From positions 1-50,743 of the forward strand of contig JAEZLZ010000114.1 in NCBI GenBank assembly GCA_023415055.1: a stretch of DNA of 50,743 bases. The letters are read 5' to 3'. Positions 8,797 through 15,939 of this stretch are shown in pieces. The notes beneath the pieces were generated by a model that saw only the letters and a list, made by a program, of their open reading frames with translations, searched no databases and was not told the origin of the DNA. The stretch's first letter is position 1, and each line of letters begins with the position of its first letter. Source of the DNA: Bacillota bacterium (lineage in GTDB: Bacteria > Bacillota > Clostridia > Lachnospirales > Lachnospiraceae). The position numbers and the translations under genes were made by a program.

Positions 8797-8952
8797 TCAT
8801 ATTAGCTTATCTCCTTGTTTCATAAGTTCCTGTAATCGTTGGGACTCCTCACAGTTGGCAAAGCAAATGTGAGTTTTCTTACAGGAGGGGCATTCCTCAA
8901 CCTCCCCCATTCGACAGAATACAAAACCACAATCTTCACAGGTATAAATCAT
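8797..8952 (-). CDS. zinc-ribbon microprotein (51 aa)
   Basis: A short ORF starting MIYTCEDCGFVFCRMGEVEE. Seven cysteines are present, including two CxxC knuckles (C5/C8 and C21/C24) plus C13, C30 and C34, so it should bind one zinc or iron like a rubredoxin/zinc-ribbon fold. The ATG overlaps the stop of the upstream gene by 4 nt (ATGA), and no separate promoter is seen, so it is co-translated with the LemA-like protein at 8949-9275. A small zinc ribbon coupled to a membrane-anchored LemA-like protein suggests a complex; function unknown. The pair has a LytTR-type site upstream. Confidence 0.8.
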   Translation of the reverse strand: MIYTCEDCGFVFCRMGEVEECPSCKKTHICFANCEESQRLQELMKQGDKLI

Positions 8953-9275
8953 ATCCCATGCTCCATTCCTTTAGAGTGAAACCTCATAATATATGCCGGA
9001 ATGCGGTTCATCGGTTTCTTCATCAGGGCTTCATAATCTCTTTCCACCTCTCGATAAACCATGAGCTTATTCTCTAATATATTTTGTGCAGCTGCATCAT
9101 TTTCACCGCCACGTTCCTGCATATACAATCTACGATGTATCTGTACTTGTGCAGCAATTGCTTCGAGGCTTTTCCGTTTCTCGGACAGCTCCCGAAAGCT
9201 CACTAAAAACCACAGCGTAATAAATGCAGTAATGCAGATTCCTGCAATAACCCAGCCCATTATGGCTGCTGTCAT
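8949..9275 (-). CDS. short LemA-like membrane protein (108 aa)
   Basis: It has one N-terminal transmembrane helix (about residues 5-26), then a charged helical region likely to form a coiled coil. The end MVYREVERDYEALMKK...RIPAYIMRF resembles the C-terminal part of the LemA protein at 3715 (IYNDSVMKLNREI...LPISMIAGVLGF), with the middle of the LemA domain missing. I therefore call it LemA-like with moderate confidence. It overlaps the zinc-ribbon gene by 4 nt. A paired 21-bp-period LytTR-type site lies 75-110 nt upstream in the same orientation. Confidence 0.65.
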   Translation of the reverse strand: MTAAIMGWVIAGICITAFITLWFLVSFRELSEKRKSLEAIAAQVQIHRRLYMQERGGENDAAAQNILENKLMVYREVERDYEALMKKPMNRIPAYIMRFHSKGMEHGI

Positions 9276-9349
9276 AGAGGTTCACCCCTTTCTTCTTATT
9301 TTGCTATTACTAATAATAAGAATAACATATTTTTTATCTAAAAACCGTT

Positions 9350-9385
9350 TACCGCATGAACTGTTATTCCTACCGCACGAACCGT
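9350..9385 (-). promoter_or_regulatory. paired LytTR-type site upstream of the LemA-like/zinc-ribbon pair
   Basis: TACCGCATGAACTGT (9350-9364) and TACCGCACGAACCGT (9371-9385) repeat with an exact 21-bp period; on the minus strand the second arm reads ACAGTTCATGCGGTA, which contains the ACAGTT core known from AgrA sites. About 20 nt downstream lies TATGTTATTCT, a possible -10 region. Confidence 0.7.
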
Positions 9386-9567
9386 ATTGGAATTCCTTTT
9401 GTTAAAGCAGTTCTACTCCTTAAGATTGTGCCCAGGATATGGTTTTAATGTTTTGGTCGTCTTTGGCAGCAACAGATCCGGAAACAGCCCCGGATCCGTC
9501 GTTATATCATTATCATCCTTGCTTTCATAAGCCGGTAACTTTAATCGTTATGCAAAGCAACAATAAT

Positions 9568-9612
9568 AGCCTCCCTTCGATACGAAATCATCTTACGCAT
9601 CTGTGGGAGGCT
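9568..9612 (-). terminator. probable terminator of the GGDEF/HD-GYP gene
   Basis: An 8-bp stem AGCCTCCC/GGGAGGCT lies about 30 nt past the stop of the 9643 gene, with a weakly T-rich tail (TATTATTGTTG). The rest of the 9386-9567 gap holds only a GATCCGG/CCGGATC inverted repeat near 9475-9498 and no gene. Confidence 0.5.
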
Positions 9613-9642
9613 GTATTAAACTGATTTGTGTTTTAGATTGGA

Positions 9643-11310
9643 TTATAAAGATTGGATCGCATCAATAAACTGATCGGCAATCACAGGGTCGAAGTGAGTG
9701 CCTTTACATCGTTCGATTTCTTCGAATGCTTCCTTAAAGGTCTTCGTCTTTTGATATGTTCGCTGATTTGTCATAGCATCAAATGAGTCAGCTACAGTTA
9801 AGATACGAGCCAAGTAATTTATCTGCTCTCCTTTTAGACGGTTAGGGTATCCACTTCCGTCATATTTCTCATGATGCTGCAAGACAACAGGTACAACTTT
9901 CTCGAATCCATTAATTTGCTTAAGAATATCTGCACTATCCTGAGGATGTTTTTTTAATTCTTCCCACTCTTCCATTGTCAGTTTCTTATTTGTAATCAAA
10001 ATCTCCTTAGAAATATTGATTTTCCCCAGATCGTGAAGATATGCTGCATATAGTAGGGACCGCTTATCCTCCTCAGAAAGCTTAAGATAATCTGCCATAA
10101 TAGTGCAGTAATTATACACTCTTTCTACATGCTTGTAGGTATAAGTATCTCTGGAATTTATTACTGTGATCAGAGTCTTTAGCGGTTTTATATCCTCTAA
10201 TAAATTTGCATCTACATTATCCCGTTCTCTCATATGATCAAATACAGAAGAATAAACTTCAACTTTGTTTCTTCGTAAGAACTTTGCTCTATATAAAGCC
10301 ATGTCTGCATTATCAATTAAATCCTTATAACCTTCTGTTTCCTTATTGTATGATGAAACGCCAATCGAAAGCGTGATTCTCCCATTATCCATATATTCTT
10401 GTCCAAAGCAATCATAATGATAAACCGCTTCTCTTAAATGATTGGCGATACGGCAAGCTTCCTCTTTGCTCGTGTCGGGCAGGATTGCACAAAATTCATC
10501 TCCACCGTAACGACAGAGGATATCCTTTTCTTTCAGATGATTAATCATAATAGCTGTTATTTCCTTTAGTAATTCATCTCCCTGGGAATGCCCATGAATA
10601 TCATTGTATTTCTTAAAATAGTCAATGTCGATCATTAATAAAGAAAGCTGCGAGTTTTTATTCTTATTATTCTCACATAATGTCTCTATGGTTTCGTAAA
10701 AATATCTATGATTATATACTCCGGTCAATCCATCCATATTTGCATAATCTACAATATTTTGAATATGAAGCTTTTCTAATTTTACATAATATCCCAACGT
10801 CCAAGCAACAAAATAGTACATCGCAATCAATGCCAGATCACTTTCCAGCAGATAATTAATCGTACCATCACCATTAAATAGGATATCTGCAAGAACGATC
10901 ACCCCGGTGGAAACAGAAGCAATTGCCAATCCTGTTTTTAACCCATTTTCGATTGTATAGCAAATAATGATAAACAAAAACATATATTTATTATAACTTT
11001 TACTTGCTCCGCTGATATATATTACAGTGGTAATAACACTGATAAATATGAACATTTCTAATATCTGCAACGCCCTATTGTTTACATTCCTATAAAAAAC
11101 AAGTATTAAAAATATCATTAGCATGCAAATGATTAACGTAATACCAAATGTATAAAAATTATAGTTCATAAAGCTCAATTTATATTTATTTGAAAAGTAT
11201 TGTAATATAGGTATCACAGAAAAGATTAAGCTGAGCATTTTCAGCGTGAAAAACATCGTTCTAATCTGTACTTTCTTCATACTATTTATATACGGGAGGG
11301 TTCGTTCCAT
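9643..11310 (-). CDS. membrane GGDEF + HD-GYP cyclic-di-GMP enzyme
   Basis: At 555 aa it has about six N-terminal membrane helices (1-180), a diguanylate cyclase domain with an intact GGDEF active site (RYGGDEFCAILP, about residue 270), and a C-terminal HD-GYP phosphodiesterase domain with HDLGK (about 424) and HHEKYDGSGYP (about 487). Both sites are intact, so it could make and degrade cyclic-di-GMP, with the membrane part choosing between them. It lies downstream of agrBD in the same direction, but the hairpin at 11337-11369 separates them. The ATG at 11310 has only a modest AAGGTG ribosome site. Confidence 0.9.
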   Translation of the reverse strand: MERTLPYINSMKKVQIRTMFFTLKMLSLIFSVIPILQYFSNKYKLSFMNYNFYTFGITLIICMLMIFLILVFYRNVNNRALQILEMFIFISVITTVIYISGASKSYNKYMFLFIIICYTIENGLKTGLAIASVSTGVIVLADILFNGDGTINYLLESDLALIAMYYFVAWTLGYYVKLEKLHIQNIVDYANMDGLTGVYNHRYFYETIETLCENNKNKNSQLSLLMIDIDYFKKYNDIHGHSQGDELLKEITAIMINHLKEKDILCRYGGDEFCAILPDTSKEEACRIANHLREAVYHYDCFGQEYMDNGRITLSIGVSSYNKETEGYKDLIDNADMALYRAKFLRRNKVEVYSSVFDHMRERDNVDANLLEDIKPLKTLITVINSRDTYTYKHVERVYNYCTIMADYLKLSEEDKRSLLYAAYLHDLGKINISKEILITNKKLTMEEWEELKKHPQDSADILKQINGFEKVVPVVLQHHEKYDGSGYPNRLKGEQINYLARILTVADSFDAMTNQRTYQKTKTFKEAFEEIERCKGTHFDPVIADQFIDAIQSL

Positions 11311-11336
11311 CTAGTTCACCTTCTTTAGTTAATTTG

Positions 11337-11369
11337 AAAAAGACTTGTGAAAATATCCACAAGTCCTTT
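11337..11369 (-). terminator. terminator after agrD
   Basis: The stem GACTTGTG (11342-11349) / CACAAGTC (11358-11365) is followed on the minus strand by CTTTTTC. It ends the agr operon 10 nt after the agrD stop; some read-through to the GGDEF gene is possible. Confidence 0.8.
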
Positions 11370-11376
11370 CATGCAA

Positions 11377-11505
11377 TTACTTATCTCTGAGGCATTCTGG
11401 TTCTTCCGGTTGATACACATAAAAGATGCAGGCAGATGATGCAATTGTTGTAGCGAATATAGTTGCTAATCCAGCAACTAATGCCAATATTTTATTCTTC
11501 TTCAT
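11377..11505 (-). CDS. agrD: AgrD-type cyclic peptide autoinducer precursor (42 aa)
   Basis: A short ORF starting MKKNKILALVAGLATIFATT and ending with an acidic tail QPEEPECLRDK. This is the AgrD layout: an amphipathic, membrane-binding leader (about 1-22), a core around Cys26 (SSACIFYV) and an acidic tail with the PEEP...L pattern needed for AgrB processing. By analogy Cys26 would form the thiolactone with the residue four or so positions on; the exact mature peptide cannot be read from sequence. A second Cys (C38) lies in the tail. GGAGG sits 8 nt before the ATG. It follows agrB by 75 nt. Confidence 0.88.
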   Translation of the reverse strand: MKKNKILALVAGLATIFATTIASSACIFYVYQPEEPECLRDK

Positions 11506-11580
11506 CCATTAGTCCTCCTTTCAATAAACCTAATATTGTATATAAATAAATCATTCCCTTAATTAAGCAGAGCATATGAA

Positions 11581-12219
11581 TTAATGAAAGAAACTTGTTA
11601 TGAATAAATCAATTCTATTTATAATCACAGCACCTGTTTTTGTAAGCGTCATCGTCTGCCATAGAACTGCTAATCTTATACTTACTGCAATACTATAAAA
11701 TCTTATATCATAACTTGTCAGTAAAGCAAAAACGATAGATATAAAACAACATACTGTCAAAATGATAAAGCTTTGTTTTCGTAATCTAACTATTTTTTCA
11801 AGTTTTACAATTGGCTTATTCGGTGAGTCAACCGGAACGCGTAAATAGAAAACGATAAAACATATTACAAATATAATCAATGAAATAAAGACATTAATAT
11901 ATAAATCAATCGGTACACATAATAAATATCGTGACATAGTTGATAACATCGTAATAGATAAAACACTGATTACCATGCAGCTATTTATGGACGAAGCATG
12001 TGCCCCTCCGGTAGATTTTCTTATGATTCCTACTCCAAGAAAAATAAGAATGCTCTCGTACCGGAAATCAAATATCGCTCCAATAATTGAAATAATGGTA
12101 AAAATTGACGCCATTTGTAGTATAGCAATGAAGCCATAAGCAATCACAGCCTTTCGATTCTCATCATATCCTAATTGCAAAGCTATTTTATCAGCTAAAC
12201 TATGAGCTAAATTTTCTAT
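11581..12219 (-). CDS. agrB: AgrB-type peptide-processing membrane protease
   Basis: An integral membrane cysteine protease that cleaves the AgrD tail and helps cyclise the peptide. The catalytic motif RKSTGGAHASS...SC is present with His and Cys seven residues apart, as in staphylococcal AgrB (H77/C84). Five to six membrane segments follow. The first usual start codon is a TTG at 12180, but the typical AgrB N-terminus continues upstream in frame (ENLAHSLADKIALQLGYDEN) to about 12216, and the codon before it is ATA (12217-12219), preceded by an in-frame TGA. An AAAGGG ribosome site lies 8 nt before the ATA. So either ATA is used as a start, or the ATG was lost. It overlaps the end of the upstream gene by 20 nt. 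Confidence 0.85.
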   Translation of the reverse strand: MENLAHSLADKIALQLGYDENRKAVIAYGFIAILQMASIFTIISIIGAIFDFRYESILIFLGVGIIRKSTGGAHASSINSCMVISVLSITMLSTMSRYLLCVPIDLYINVFISLIIFVICFIVFYLRVPVDSPNKPIVKLEKIVRLRKQSFIILTVCCFISIVFALLTSYDIRFYSIAVSIRLAVLWQTMTLTKTGAVIINRIDLFITSFFH

Positions 12220-12688
12220 TCAAATCACCCTTTTTCTTTAATAAATAATTAGATAAAGTAACCATCAGTAAAAAAATCAGGTTTATAGGTATACTTAATA
12301 ATGCCCTTTGTATAGAATTCTCCATAATATTTTGAATCCTATTGTTTCCAAACATTACACTAGCAAATAACATGCCAACCATTTCGCTAACAAGTAATAA
12401 AACAAATACGATCGACATCGATCTTATCACTTTTATAGCCGGCATTTTGAGCAGTACTATACAGGTGATAATAAAAATTAACATATTAATTATGGTATGT
12501 ACACCGAAACTGATCGGAAGCTGCCTTACTAGGAAGGTTATCACTGCAAACATAATACTTGTTAATAAATATTTTTTTCTTTCTATTTTTTGCCTGTTAA
12601 ATGTATAAATTCCGAAAACAATAATAAATGCCTGTAAAGCATATCCTAAGATATATTCAAATAAAATCAGCTGCAATATTTCAATCAT
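12200..12688 (-). CDS. AgrC-like sensor membrane domain without a kinase
   Basis: A 162-aa protein made almost wholly of hydrophobic helices (about five). The central stretch FLVRQLPISFGVHTI followed by a helix matches, as far as I recall, the membrane sensor half of clostridial AgrC-like kinases. The protein stops in KKKGDLNRKFSS where the dimerisation and ATPase domains would begin, so it cannot signal by itself. It lies between the DUF5317 gene (8-nt overlap) and agrB (20-nt overlap). It may be a stand-alone receptor, a decoy, or an export partner. The alternative is that it is an unrelated membrane protein. Confidence 0.6.
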   Translation of the reverse strand: MIEILQLILFEYILGYALQAFIIVFGIYTFNRQKIERKKYLLTSIMFAVITFLVRQLPISFGVHTIINMLIFIITCIVLLKMPAIKVIRSMSIVFVLLLVSEMVGMLFASVMFGNNRIQNIMENSIQRALLSIPINLIFLLMVTLSNYLLKKKGDLNRKFSS

Positions 12689-13256
12689 TTGTATTCCTTC
12701 CTGTCTTTTTGGTATAGTTTAAGTCTTGATTGATCTTCTTTATTACATAGTAAATTATGATAACTGCAAAAGAATGTATCAATACATCCCCGATGCTTAA
12801 GATACTAGTTCCAAAGTCAATATAGTCTGTAAGGAATTTATATCTGGTTGTCTCATTTCCGATCATATGTATACTATCCGCTGCTCCAAATACTGATTCA
12901 TTATAATATCCGGTAATTTCTGATAATGTAGCATAGACCGGCATTTTACCACCGTTTTGACTTATCACAAATTTATTCAGTAAGGTTCCGATGATGATTA
13001 ATATGGAGCCGCATATACCGGGCTTATACAATTGGTAAACGAAGATTGGAAGTAACAGAGTATAGAGATAAACGGTTTTGAAGATAGGGGCATATTGCAA
13101 ATAATCATAATTTCCGGCAAAAATACAAGCCTGTAAATAAAGGTAGAAAACCATAGCAATCAAATATGGAACCAAGGAATAAGCTTTCACAATCGGTGCG
13201 ATTCTATAGCCTTTTATCTTAGCAAAACCTATTGCAAATAGTATATTAATAAACAT
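12681..13256 (-). CDS. DUF5317 family membrane protein
   Basis: A 191-aa protein with about five membrane helices and the motifs LLNKFVISQNGGKMPV and SIGDVLIH, which I associate with DUF5317, a clostridial family of unknown function often near signalling genes. The ATG at 13256 is chosen because AGAGGT lies 5 nt upstream; the frame is open 7 codons further to 13277 without a ribosome site. It is the first gene of the agr operon (DUF5317, sensor-like, agrB, agrD), with overlapping ends throughout. Confidence 0.7.
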   Translation of the reverse strand: MFINILFAIGFAKIKGYRIAPIVKAYSLVPYLIAMVFYLYLQACIFAGNYDYLQYAPIFKTVYLYTLLLPIFVYQLYKPGICGSILIIIGTLLNKFVISQNGGKMPVYATLSEITGYYNESVFGAADSIHMIGNETTRYKFLTDYIDFGTSILSIGDVLIHSFAVIIIYYVIKKINQDLNYTKKTGRNTND

Positions 13257-13408
13257 TTTATTACCTCTGGGTTTCATTAGCCTTATTGTGAAAATATAAC
13301 ATATTTTCCTACATTATGCAATATATTAACTGAAATAAGAGTTCGCAAAATTGTCGGTTTTTGCAGGATATGAATTCAATATCTTTCATAAGTTATGATT
13401 TTGCATTT

Positions 13409-13467
13409 AAAAAAGCCCTACAATCGTTAAATTGTAAGGCATAATTTTCTGTCTGCAAACACTGATA
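13409..13467. repeat. fragment of the dispersed intergenic repeat
   Basis: AAAAAAGCCCTACAATCGTT followed by GTAAGGC and then CTGCAAACACTGATA matches parts of the full copy at 35227-35367 (its hairpin and its CCGCAAACACAG segment), with the middle missing. The rest of the 13278-13610 gap is AT-rich with no gene seen. Confidence 0.55.
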
Positions 13468-13610
13468 AATTGATAACATATCACATCTCATATCGCGTCT
13501 TCGGTCGAACATTTCATTACGATCGTCTATATATACTCTATGTAAATAGATTTTATATATTTTAGTATATGTAAAATCTTAATTTTTGCACTTACTAGCA
13601 ACGGTTATAT

Positions 13611-14666
13611 TTACAGCATCTCTATGATTTTCATACCCCTTTGAGCAGACAGATCTATATAAGAACCATCAACCTTAACCACTGGATCTGAAATGTTATG
13701 TGGCGGCACATATACAATTTCTCCAAATTTGCCTGTACTCATCCTGACCCTTGACCCGACATAATATTGTGAAATGTTATGTATAAATTTAAGAAGGATG
13801 CCCGGATCATAATGGCCCTCACCGATGCCTATCCTTTCAAACTCCCTGAACGTATCAAACGGAGTTTGCCTCTTCTTGTAAACACGTTCTGAGGTTAGCG
13901 CATCAAAGGCATCCGCTATGGATATTATTTTTGCATAATTACTGATACTTCCGCTCTTTATACCGAAAGGGTACCCTGTTCCGTTTTCCTTTTCATGGTG
14001 CATCAATACTGCTTCTTTCACTTTCTTTTTAATGCCTGTGTTATCCTTTATTATCTCAAACCCGAGTAACGGATGCATCTTGATAACTTCAAACTCCTCT
14101 TGGGTTAAAGGGCCTTTTTTGTTCAATATATCCGTTGGGATCTTTGACTTTCCCACATCGTGTAAAATGCCAGCGATCATAAGAAGCTTGATCTCGCTTT
14201 CAGGAAGTTCAAGCCACTTTCCGATCAGCATTGAATATAATGAAACATTGATACAATGAGAATAGGTATATTCATCAGCTAATTTTATCTTATTCAGACA
14301 TTCCGTTACAGCAATATTGCTGTACATATTTTCATAAAGTGAATCGGATATCTCGTTAATCTTTTCATTATCAAGTCCTCTACCCGCAGCAAGGTCATTA
14401 ATGATTACCTTTACTGAATTTACACTTTTCTGGTATTTTCTTTTAAATTCAATAATATCAGCTTTGGGGTTATTAACGATATCTATTATATTTGTTTGTT
14501 TACATACCTCGATTCTATCCACTTTGAAAGCGATCAGCTTTTGTCTTATGGCTTCATTTACAATAGTATTTTTGGTTATAATCAAGCTGCCTCTGTCGTT
14601 TAATACATCCTCAGCGATCTCATAGCCATCGGGGCATTCCAATATTCTTAAAATGAGTTTTTTCAT
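13611..14666 (-). CDS. HD-GYP domain cyclic-di-GMP phosphodiesterase
   Basis: A 351-aa cytoplasmic protein. An N-terminal region (1-120) of mixed fold precedes the HD-GYP domain with HDVGK (about residue 168), HHEKENGTGYP (about 230) and the ADAFDAL segment, all intact, so hydrolysis of cyclic-di-GMP is expected. A small C-terminal beta-rich extension (about 305-351, GKFGEIVYV...VVKVDG) is shared with the broken paralogue just upstream. GGAGG precedes the ATG. The gap to the upstream pseudogene is 39 nt with no terminator, so both depend on the promoter with the LytTR-type site at 15638-15673. Confidence 0.9.
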   Translation of the reverse strand: MKKLILRILECPDGYEIAEDVLNDRGSLIITKNTIVNEAIRQKLIAFKVDRIEVCKQTNIIDIVNNPKADIIEFKRKYQKSVNSVKVIINDLAAGRGLDNEKINEISDSLYENMYSNIAVTECLNKIKLADEYTYSHCINVSLYSMLIGKWLELPESEIKLLMIAGILHDVGKSKIPTDILNKKGPLTQEEFEVIKMHPLLGFEIIKDNTGIKKKVKEAVLMHHEKENGTGYPFGIKSGSISNYAKIISIADAFDALTSERVYKKRQTPFDTFREFERIGIGEGHYDPGILLKFIHNISQYYVGSRVRMSTGKFGEIVYVPPHNISDPVVKVDGSYIDLSAQRGMKIIEML

Positions 14667-14705
14667 ACAGGTCGTTCCTCCATAACTCGTAAAGTTTACC
14701 CCGAA

Positions 14706-15544
14706 CTAAAGAAGCTCAACAACTTCAATATCACTCTCTACCGAAAGATCATGATATTCATTTTCGCAACGAACTAATGGTTTCGTTATTTCTATCGGGT
14801 TGATATAAACTATATTCCCAACTTGCTCATTACTTAACCGAATCTCTCTCCCACTATAGTACTCGATAATATTATTTACAAAGATCTGACAAATATATGG
14901 GTCCAGTTGATTGAAGCTGTTTGCTTGTATTTCCTCAACTGCTTTTAAGGGTGATTTCTTTTCGCAATATGTCTTGGTAGCTGTAATTGCATCAAATGTA
15001 TCAGCGATTGCAATAATTCTACTGAATAAATTGATTTTTTCTCCCTTTAGCCCCAATGGATAACCTGTTCCATCCATTCTTTCATGATGAAATAAAATTC
15101 CATGCAACACTTGCGAATCTAATTCGTTGACGTTATCTAATATTTTATAGCCTATGACAGGATGAGATTTCATCTTTTCCATCTCTTCCAATGTTAATGT
15201 GACAGACTTATTTAATAAACTATCTTTAATCTTTGCTTTCCCAATATCATGTAAAGCCCTGCACGAACCAGGTTTGCTAGACTTGAATAGTCCAAATTCA
15301 TCCATTTTCCAATGACAAGTGATATGAAAGCTACATTAACCGGATGAGAATACATATAAGGATTTTTATCCTTTACATTATTTAGTAAGGTTAATATATT
15401 CGCATCAAAATTCAGATATTTACAAATCTGAATGGAGCATATTCTTACAGGAGATAAGTATAACTCCCTACCAAACCTGATATCTTCCACAATATTACGT
15501 GAAATTCTTACTGCTTCATTATAAGTCTCTTCTAAACTAAACAT
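14706..15544 (-). pseudogene. HD-GYP phosphodiesterase with a one-base frameshift
   Basis: Two overlapping frames encode one protein: residues MFSLEETYNEAVRIS... through SSLANLVRAG (15544 to about 15260), then ALHDIGKAKIKDSLL... to the end. The break lies at 15256-15260 in a GGG run on the minus strand; one more G gives RAGALHDIGK, the correct HD motif. HHERMDGTGYP and ADTFDAI are intact, and the C-terminal extension matches that of the 13611 gene, so this is a tandem paralogue. Only a single base is wrong in a homopolymer, so a sequencing error or a recent mutation are both possible. AGGAGGG precedes the ATG at 15544. Confidence 0.8.
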
Positions 15545-15637
15545 ATTTCCCTCCTTTAAGCGTTACAGACGCTCCGCTCTCTATGAAGCTTTGTCTCTCG
15601 ACATAATAATAACAAATTCGCCCATGTAAAAACTGTT

Positions 15638-15673
15638 TACCGCACGAATTGTGTCTCCTACCGCATGAATTGT
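15638..15673 (-). promoter_or_regulatory. paired LytTR-type site upstream of the HD-GYP pair
   Basis: TACCGCACGAATTGT (15638-15652) and TACCGCATGAATTGT (15659-15673) repeat with a 21-bp period, about 95-130 nt before the HD-GYP start. The following minus-strand sequence AAACAGTTTTTA resembles that behind the 9350 and 30737 sites. Farther upstream the short phrase CCAATTGAG...CCAATTGAAG also recurs in similar form beyond the 30737 site, so larger control regions were copied. Confidence 0.7.
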
Positions 15674-15792
15674 AATTTTTAATTCTTGTTACTCCAATTG
15701 AGGACTCCAATTGAAGCTATTTTGGTTGAAGCTATTTTGGGTCTATTTTGAAGCTGTTTTCGTTTTATACTAAAGTAAACTCGATGGCTTTC

Positions 15793-15831
15793 ACATTAAT
15801 GGAGGAGACAAAACTGCATAATGCTGTTTTA
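15793..15831 (+). pseudogene. relic of a LytTR regulator gene start
   Basis: ACATTAATGGAGGAGACAAA followed by ACTGCATAATGCTGTTTTA copies, with a few changes, the ribosome site and first codons of the regulator at 6697 (ACATTAATGGAGGAGACGAA then CATGCATATTGCAGTATG). The ATG is changed and the frame ends at once. A repeat fragment starts 12 nt further on. Confidence 0.6.
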
Positions 15832-15842
15832 CCCTAATAGCA

Positions 15843-15938
15843 TAAAAAAAGCCCTGAAACCATCGGTTTCTAGGACTTTCTAATACTTGCTTCCGGATGC
15901 TATTTACTGAGGCAGTAGGATGTGGAACACCGCCTTCT
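15843..15938. repeat. diverged fragment of the dispersed repeat; possible terminator of 15940
   Basis: An imperfect hairpin AAAAAGCCCTGAAACC / GGTTTCTAGGACTTT is followed by GAGGCAGTAGGATGTGGAAC, like the GGGGCAGTAGGATTTGAACC of the full copies. It ends at the stop of the DUF4091 gene and may serve as its terminator. Confidence 0.5.
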
Positions 15939-15939
15939 C

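Noticed and set aside
13340..13400. A possible sixth LytTR-type pair before the agr operon (GCAAAATTGT and ATATGAATTC)
   Set aside because: The two boxes are about 24 bp apart, not 21, and match the consensus poorly, so agr autoregulation through this site is not supported.
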